Assembly: GCA_037783545.1 (NCBI GenBank)
Contig: JBBELK010000306.1
Span: forward strand, 363,580-427,579
Length of the DNA stretch: 64,000 nt
From: Henricia sp. BOLD:AAB3569
Taxonomy: Eukaryota > Echinodermata > Asteroidea > Spinulosida > Echinasteridae
Direction of reading: 5' to 3'
Below are positions 57,263 through 64,000 of this stretch, one piece after another (position 1 is the stretch's first letter; the number at the start of each line of letters is the position of its first letter). The notes beneath the pieces are model-generated. The model ran no database searches, was not told the DNA's origin, and saw nothing but the letters and a program-made list of their open reading frames with translations. The translations under genes and the position numbers were made by a program.

Positions 57263-58229
57263 TAGCAGAGCGAGGTTTCGATCCTCGGACCTCTGGGTTA
57301 TGGGCCCAGCACACTTCCGCTGCGCCACTCTGCTTCCGTACTGTAAGATTTTTCGTGCTCTCACGTTGAAAGTCCTAAACGTGTGCAATAACTTTAATAC
57401 GGTGAGTCAAAATGGCCCTCCTAAAAACAACCAGACACTTGTAGCAGAGCGAGGTTTCGATCCTCGGACCTCTGGGTTATGGGCCCAGCACGCTTCCGCT
57501 GCGCCACTCTGCTTCCGTACTGTAAGATTTTTCGTGCTCTCACGTTGAAAGTCCTAAACGTGTGCAATAACTTTAATACGGTGAGTCAAAATGGCCCTCC
57601 TAAAAACAACCAGACACTTGTAGCAGAGCGAGGTTTCGATCCTCGGACCTCTGGGTTATGGGCCCAGCACGCTTCCGCTGCGCCACTCTGCTTCCGTACT
57701 GTAAGATTTTTCGTGCTCTCACGTTGAAAGTCCTAAACGTGTGCAATAACTTTAATACGGTGAGTCAAAATGGCCCTCCTAAAAACAACCAGACACTTGT
57801 AGCAGAGCGAGGTTTCGATCCTCGGACCTCTGGGTTATGGGTCCAGCACGCTTCCGCTGCGCCACTCTGCTTCCGTACTGTAAGATTGTTCGTGCTCTCA
57901 CGTTGAAAGTCCTAAACGTGTGCAATAACTTTAATACGGTGAGTCAAAATGGCCCTCCTAAAAACAACCAGACACTTGTAGCAGAGCGAGGTTTCGATCC
58001 TCGGACCTCTGGGTTATGGGCCCAGCACGCTTCCGCTGCGCCACTCTGCTTCCGTACTGTAAGATTTTTCGTGCTCTCACGTTGAAAGTCCTAAACGTGT
58101 GCAATAACTTTAATACGGTGAGTCAAAATGGCCCTCCTAAAAACAACCAGACACTTGTAGCAGAGCGAGGTTTCGATCCTCGGACCTCTGGGTTATGGGC
58201 CCAGCACGCTTCCGCTGCGCCACTCTGCT
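57263..58229 (-). tRNA. Block of 6 iMet tRNA genes
   Basis: 57263 has C23U and 57800 has G31A; the others are consensus. Confidence 0.93.
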
Positions 58230-58336
58230 TCCGTACTGTAAGATTTTTCGTGCTCTCACGTTGAAAGTCCTAAACGTGTGCAATAACTTTAATACGGTGA
58301 GTCAAAATGGCCCTCCTAAAAACAACCAGACACTTG

Positions 58337-58405
58337 TAGCAGAGCGAGGTTTCGATCCTCGGACCTCTGGGTTGGCCCAGCACGCTTCCGCTGCGCCACT
58401 CTGCT
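58337..58405 (-). pseudogene. iMet tRNA copy missing exactly three anticodon-loop bases
   Basis: The loop is CCAA: C32, C33, A37 and A38 remain and the CAT anticodon itself is absent. It holds the same higher-order position (next gene C23U) as the 6-bp deletions at 54417 and 57090. Confidence 0.9.
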
Positions 58406-58512
58406 TCCGTACTGTAAGATTTTTCGTGCTCTCACGTTGAAAGTCCTAAACGTGTGCAATAACTTTAATACGGTGAGTCAAAATGGCCCTCCTAAAAACA
58501 ACCAGACACTTG

Positions 58513-59658
58513 TAGCAGAGCGAGGTTTCGATCCTCGGACCTCTGGGTTATGGGCCCAGCACACTTCCGCTGCGCCACTCTGCTTCCGTACTGTAAGATT
58601 TTTCGTGCTCTCACGTTGAAAGTCCTAAACGTGTGCAATAACTTTAATACGGTGAGTCAAAATGGCCCTCCTAAAAACAACCAGACACTTGTAGCAGAGC
58701 GAGGTTTCGATCCTCGGACCTCTGGGTTATGGGCCCAGCACGCTTCCGCTGCGCCACTCTGCTTCCGTACTGTAAGATTTTTCGTGCTCTCACGTTGAAA
58801 GTCCTAAACGTGTGCAATAACTTTAATACGGTGAGTCAAAATGGCCCTCCTAAAAACAACCAGACACTTGTAGCAGAGCGAGGTTTCGATCCTCGGACCT
58901 CTGGGTTATGGGCCCAGCACGCTTCCGCTGCGCCACTCTGCTTCCGTACTGTAAGATTTTTCGTGCTCTCACGTTGAAAGTCCTAAACGTGTGCAATAAC
59001 TTTAATACGGTGAGTCAAAATGGCCCTCCTAAAAACAACCAGACACTTGTAGCAGAGCGAGGTTTCGATCCTCGGACCTCTGGGTTATGGGCCCAGCACG
59101 CTTCCGCTGCGCCACTCTGCTTCCGTACTGTAAGATTTTTCGTGCTCTCACGTTGAAAGTCCTAAACGTGTGCAATAACTTTAATACGGTGAGTCAAAAT
59201 GGCCCTCCTAAAAACAACCAGACACTTGTAGCAGAGCGAGGTTTCGATCCTCGGACCTCTGGGTTATGGGCCCAGCACGCTTCCGCTGCGCCACTCTGCT
59301 TCCGTACTGTAAGATTTTTCGTGCTCTCACGTTGAAAGTCCTAAACGTGTGCAATAACTTTAATACGGTGAGTCAAAATGGCCCTCCTAAAAACAACCAG
59401 ACACTTGTAGCAGAGCGAGGTTTCGATCCTCGGACCTCTGGGTTATGGGCCCAGCACGCTTCCGCTGCGCCACTCTGCTTCCGTACTGTAAGATTTTTCG
59501 TGCTCTCACGTTGAAAGTCCTAAACGTGTGCAATAACTTTAATACGGTGAGTCAAAATGGCCCTCCTAAAAACAACCAGACACTTGTAGCAGAGCGAGGT
59601 TTCGATCCTCGGACCTCTGGGTTATGGGCCCAGCACGCTTCCGCTGCGCCACTCTGCT
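58513..59658 (-). tRNA. Block of 7 iMet tRNA genes
   Basis: 58513 has C23U; the other six are consensus. Confidence 0.93.
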
Positions 59659-59765
59659 TCCGTACTGTAAGATTGTTCGTGCTCTCACGTTGAAAGTCCT
59701 AAACGTGTGCAATAACTTTAATACGGCGAGTCAAAATGGCCCTCCTAAAAACAACCAGACACTTG

Positions 59766-59832
59766 TAGCAGAGCGAGGTTTCGATCCTCGGACCTCTGGT
59801 GGCCCAGCACGCTTCCGCTGCGCCACTCTGCT
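59766..59832 (-). pseudogene. iMet tRNA copy, 5-bp anticodon-loop deletion
   Basis: The plus strand reads CTGGTGGCCCAG and the anticodon is lost. The spacers on both sides are also altered: GGCGAGTC at 59726 and a 1-bp loss in ACGTTAAAG near 59865. It is the last broken copy before the uniform right end. Confidence 0.9.
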
Positions 59833-59938
59833 TCCGTACTGTAAGATTTTTCGTGCTCTCACGTTAAAGTCCTAAACGTGTGCAATAACTTTAATACGGT
59901 GGGTCAAAATGGCCCTCCTAAAAACAACCAGACACTTG

Positions 59939-62900
59939 TAGCAGAGCGAGGTTTCGATCCTCGGACCTCTGGGTTATGGGCCCAGCACGCTTCCGCTGCG
60001 CCACTCTGCTTCCGTACTGTAAGATTTTTCGTGCTCTCACGTTGAAAGTCCTAAACGTGTGCAATAACTTTAATACGGTGAGTCAAAATGGCCCTCCTAA
60101 AAACAACCAGACACTTGTAGCAGAGCGAGGTTTCGATCCTCGGACCTCTGGGTTATGGGCCCAGCACGCTTCCGCTGCGCCACTCTGCTTCCGTACTGTA
60201 AGATTTTTCGTGCTCTCACGTTGAAAGTCCTAAACGTGTGCAATAACTTTAATACGGTGAGTCAAAATGGCCCTCCTAAAAACAACCAGACACTTGTAGC
60301 AGAGCGAGGTTTCGATCCTCGGACCTATGGGTTATGGGCCCAGCACGCTTCCGCTGCGCCACTCTGCTTCCGTACTGTAAGATTTTTCGTGCTCTCACGT
60401 TGAAAGTCCTAAACGTGTGCAATAACTTTAATACGGTGAGTCAAAATGGCCCTCCTAAAAACAACCAGACACTTGTAGCAGAGCGAGGTTTCGATCCTCG
60501 GACCTCTGGGTTATGGGCCCAGCACGCTTCCGCTGCGCCACTCTGCTTCCGTACTGTAAGATTTTTCGTGCTCTCACGTTGAAAGTCCTAAACGTGTGCA
60601 ATAACTTTAATACGGTGAGTCAAAATGGCCCTCCTAAAAACAACCAGACACTTGTAGCAGAGCGAGGTTTCGATCCTCGGACCTCTGGGTTATGGGCCCA
60701 GCACGCTTCCGCTGCGCCACTCTGCTTCCGTACTGTAAGATTTTTCGTGCTCTCACGTTGAAAGTCCTAAACGTGTGCAATAACTTTAATACGGTGAGTC
60801 AAAATGGCCCTCCTAAAAACAACCAGACACTTGTAGCAGAGCGAGGTTTCGATCCTCGGACCTCTGGGTTATGGGCCCAGCACGCTTCCGCTGCGCCACT
60901 CTGCTTCCGTACTGTAAGATTTTTCGTGCTCTAACGTTGAAAGTCCTAAACGTGTGCAATAACTTTAATACGGTGAGTCAAAATGGCCCTCCTAAAAACA
61001 ACCAGACACTTGTAGCAGAGCGAGGTTTCGATCCTCGGACCTCTGGGTTATGGGCCCAGCACGCTTCCGCTGCGCCACTCTGCTTCCGTACTGTAAGATT
61101 TTTCGTGCTCTCACGTTGAAAGTCCTAAACGTGTGCAATAACTTTAATACGGTGAGTCAAAATGGCCCTCCTAAAAACAACCAGACACTTGTAGCAGAGC
61201 GAGGTTTCGATCCTCGGACCTCTGGGTTATGGGCCCAGCACGCTTCCGCTGCGCCACTCTGCTTCCGTACTGTAAGATTTTTCGTGCTCTCACGTTGAAA
61301 GTCCTAAACGTGTGCAATAACTTTAATACGGTGAGTCAAAATGGCCCTCCTAAAAACAACCAGACACTTGTAGCAGAGCGAGGTTTCGATCCTCGGACCT
61401 CTGGGTTATGGGCCCAGCACGCTTCCGCTGCGCCACTCTGCTTCCGTACTGTAAGATTTTTCGTGCTCTCACGTTGAAAGTCCTAAACGTGTGCAATAAC
61501 TTTAATACGGTGAGTCAAAATGGCCCTCCTAAAAACAACCAGACACTTGTAGCAGAGCGAGGTTTCGATCCTCGGACCTCTGGGTTATGGGCCCAGCACG
61601 CTTCCGCTGCGCCACTCTGCTTCCGTACTGTAAGATTTTTCGTGCTCTCACGTTGAAAGTCCTAAACGTGTGCAATAACTTTAATACGGTGAGTCAAAAT
61701 GGCCCTCCTAAAAACAACCAGACACTTGTAGCAGAGCGAGGTTTCGATCCTCGGACCTCTGGGTTATGGGCCCAGCACGCTTCCGCTGCGCCACTCTGCT
61801 TCCGTACTGTAAGATTTTTCGTGCTCTCACGTTGAAAGTCCTAAACGTGTGCAATAACTTTAATACGGTGAGTCAAAATGGCCCTCCTAAAAACAACCAG
61901 ACACTTGTAGCAGAGCGAGGTTTCGATCCTCGGACCTCTGGGTTATGGGCCCAGCACGCTTCCGCTGCGCCACTCTGCTTCCGTACTGTAAGATTTTTCG
62001 TGCTCTCACGTTGAAAGTCCTAAACGTGTGCAATAACTTTAATACGGTGAGTCAAAATGGCCCTCCTAAAAACAACCAGACACTTGTAGCAGAGCGAGGT
62101 TTCGATCCTCGGACCTCTGGGTTATGGGCCCAGCACGCTTCCGCTGCGCCACTCTGCTTCCGTACTGTAAGATTTTTCGTGCTCTCACGTTGAAAGTCCT
62201 AAACGTGTGCAATAACTTTAATACGGTGAGTCAAAATGGCCCTCCTAAAAACAACCAGACACTTGTAGCAGAGCGAGGTTTCGATCCTCGGACCTCTGGG
62301 TTATGGGCCCAGCACGCTTCCGCTGCGCCACTCTGCTTCCGTACTGTAAGATTTTTCGTGCTCTCACGTTGAAAGTCCTAAACGTGTGCAATAACTTTAA
62401 TACGGTGAGTCAAAATGGCCCTCCTAAAAACAACCAGACACTTGTAGCAGAGCGAGGTTTCGATCCTCGGACCTCTGGGTTATGGGCCCAGCACGCTTCC
62501 GCTGCGCCACTCTGCTTCCGTACTGTAAGATTTTTCGTGCTCTCACGTTGAAAGTCCTAAACGTGTGCAATAACTTTAATACGGTGAGTCAAAATGGCCC
62601 TCCTAAAAACAACCAGACACTTGTAGCAGAGCGAGGTTTCGATCCTCGGACCTCTGGGTTATGGGCCCAGCACGCTTCCGCTGCGCCACTCTGCTTCCGT
62701 ACTGTAAGATTTTTCGTGCTCTCACGTTGAAAGTCCTAAACGTGTGCAATAACTTTAATACGGTGAGTCAAAATGGCCCTCCTAAAAACAACCAGACACT
62801 TGTAGCAGAGCGAGGTTTCGATCCTCGGACCTCTGGGTTATGGGCCCAGCACGCTTCCGCTGCGCCACTCTGCTTCCGTACTGTAAGATTTTTCGTGCTC

Positions 62901-63948
62901 TCACGTTGAAAGTCCTAAACGTGTGCAATAACTTTAATACGGTGAGTCAAAATGGCCCTCCTAAAAACAACCAGACACTTGTAGCAGAGCGAGGTTTCGA
63001 TCCTCGGACCTCTGGGTTATGGGCCCAGCACGCTTCCGCTGCGCCACTCTGCTTCCGTACTGTAAGATTTTTCGTGCTCTCACGTTGAAAGTCCTAAACG
63101 TGTGCAATAACTTTAATACGGTGAGTCAAAATGGCCCTCCTAAAAACAACCAGACACTTGTAGCAGAGCGAGGTTTCGATCCTCGGACCTCTGGGTTATG
63201 GGCCCAGCACGCTTCCGCTGCGCCACTCTGCTTCCGTACTGTAAGATTTTTCGTGCTCTCACGTTGAAAGTCCTAAACGTGTGCAATAACTTTAATACGG
63301 TGAGTCAAAATGGCCCTCCTAAAAACAACCAGACACTTGTAGCAGAGCGAGGTTTCGATCCTCGGACCTCTGGGTTATGGGCCCAGCACGCTTCCGCTGC
63401 GCCACTCTGCTTCCGTACTGTAAGATTTTTCGTGCTCTCACGTTGAAAGTCCTAAACGTGTGCAATAACTTTAATACGGTGAGTCAAAATGGCCCTCCTA
63501 AAAACAACCAGACACTTGTAGCAGAGCGAGGTTTCGATCCTCGGACCTCTGGGTTATGGGCCCAGCACGCTTCCGCTGCGCCACTCTGCTTCCGTACTGT
63601 AAGATTTTTCGTGCTCTCACGTTGAAAGTCCTAAACGTGTGCAATAACTTTAATACGGTGAGTCAAAATGGCCCTCCTAAAAACAACCAGACACTTGTAG
63701 CAGAGCGAGGTTTCGATCCTCGGACCTCTGGGTTATGGGCCCAGCACGCTTCCGCTGCGCCACTCTGCTTCCGTACTGTAAGATTTTTCGTGCTCTCACG
63801 TTGAAAGTCCTAAACGTGTGCAATAACTTTAATACGGTGAGTCAAAATGGCCCTCCTAAAAACAACCAGACACTTGTAGCAGAGCGAGGTTTCGATCCTC
63901 GGACCTCTGGGTTATGGGCCCAGCACGCTTCCGCTGCGCCACTCTGCT
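59939..63948 (-). tRNA. Block of 23 near-identical iMet tRNA genes
   Basis: First gene 59939-60010, last 63877-63948. The only body variant is 60297 G43U, and the only other change I found is in the spacer at 60933 (CTCTAACG). The final 17 units from 61013 show no difference at all, the longest homogeneous run in the window. Confidence 0.95.
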
Positions 63949-64000
63949 TCCGTACTGTAAGATTTTTCGTGCTCTCACGTTGAAAGTCCTAAACGTGTGC

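Larger units (their letters stand above)
1..64000 (-). repeat. Tandem array of 179-bp units, each an initiator tRNA-Met gene plus spacer
   Basis: The window is a continuous head-to-tail array of 358 tRNA loci, all in the same orientation. Each unit is 72 bp of tRNA plus 107 bp of spacer. Phase is constant over long stretches. It shifts only at small indels: 1 bp at about 220, 310, 940, 42385 and 59865; 2 bp at about 31325; 3, 9, 7, 6 and 5 bp inside tRNA genes; and 1-bp insertions at about 27965 and 42925. No unique DNA interrupts it and neither end is reached. Unit length, single orientation and nested duplications are those of a satellite grown by unequal exchange. 179 bp is also close to one nucleosome plus linker (inference). 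Confidence 0.98.

Noticed and set aside
474-63983. Hundreds of overlapping 60-89 aa open frames on the plus strand, nearly identical to each other
   Set aside because: They run antisense through the tRNA genes, start at the complement of the anticodon and repeat only because the unit repeats. 179 is not a multiple of three, so frames shift every unit. There is no sign of coding selection: the variants follow tRNA and spacer changes. Any database matches would be mis-annotated tRNA repeats.
1-64000. CRISPR array
   Set aside because: The unit is 179 bp with no unique spacers, and both parts of the unit are conserved. No cas-like gene is present.
1-64000. tRNA-derived SINE family
   Set aside because: Copies are head to tail at a fixed 179 bp with no poly(A) or AT-rich tail, no target-site duplications and no dispersed insertions. 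The tRNA part is intact at both ends with its own terminator.
1-64000. Bacterial or organellar origin
   Set aside because: A1:U72, A54/A60, no encoded CCA and pol III style T-run terminators fit a eukaryotic nuclear initiator. Bacterial initiators have a C1/A72 mismatch.
60955-64000. Calling the uniform right end an assembly artefact outright
   Set aside because: Homogeneous runs are normal in young tandem arrays and the sequence alone cannot separate the two. It is kept as a finding with a depth test.

Overview
The whole 64 kb is one head-to-tail tandem array. The unit is 179 bp: a 72-nt gene for cytosolic initiator methionine tRNA (anticodon CAT) on the minus strand, followed by a 107-bp spacer. 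By position I count 358 tRNA loci. 341 keep the full 72-nt length and 17 carry deletions inside the tRNA. About 210 of the full-length copies look identical in the tRNA body and about 130 carry substitutions. Neither array end lies in the window: it opens inside a spacer and closes inside another, so the true array is longer. I see no protein gene, rRNA, transposon, CRISPR or unique DNA, and no stretch over 107 bp without a tRNA locus. (Variant names below use standard tRNA numbering on the tRNA, i.e. minus, strand. A gene position is its low plus-strand coordinate, which is the tRNA 3' end.)

The tRNA points to an animal nuclear genome. It has A1:U72, three G:C pairs at the base of the anticodon stem (29-31/39-41), C32-C33 before the CAT anticodon, A54 and A60 in the T loop in place of the TpsiC pattern, no encoded CCA and no intron. 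The AGCAGAG acceptor strand is the animal form. The CGAGG T stem resembles what I recall of insect and other invertebrate initiators more than vertebrate ones, so an invertebrate is my best guess, held loosely.

Each unit looks like a complete RNA polymerase III gene: internal A and B boxes, a T5 terminator 15 nt past the 3' end, a back-up T4 run 30 nt past it, and a conserved 6-bp inverted repeat 28-49 bp upstream.

Layout. 0-5 kb: nearly uniform units. 5-12 kb: first local duplications (a 2145-bp offset and a 1432-bp tandem pair). 13-26.5 kb: the most mutated part, dominated by G18C/C16U and G30U genes, and containing an apparent exact tandem duplication of 27 units (15111-19934 and 19935-24758). 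26.5-34 kb: mostly consensus, with a 13-unit duplication. 33.7-39.4 kb: a 16-unit tandem duplication. 43.9-59.8 kb: higher-order repeats in which roughly every seventh tRNA has lost its anticodon region. 60-64 kb: 23 nearly identical units, the last 17 with no difference I could find. The array therefore evolves like a satellite (unequal exchange, local homogenisation, higher-order repeats), yet its monomer is a gene for an essential tRNA.
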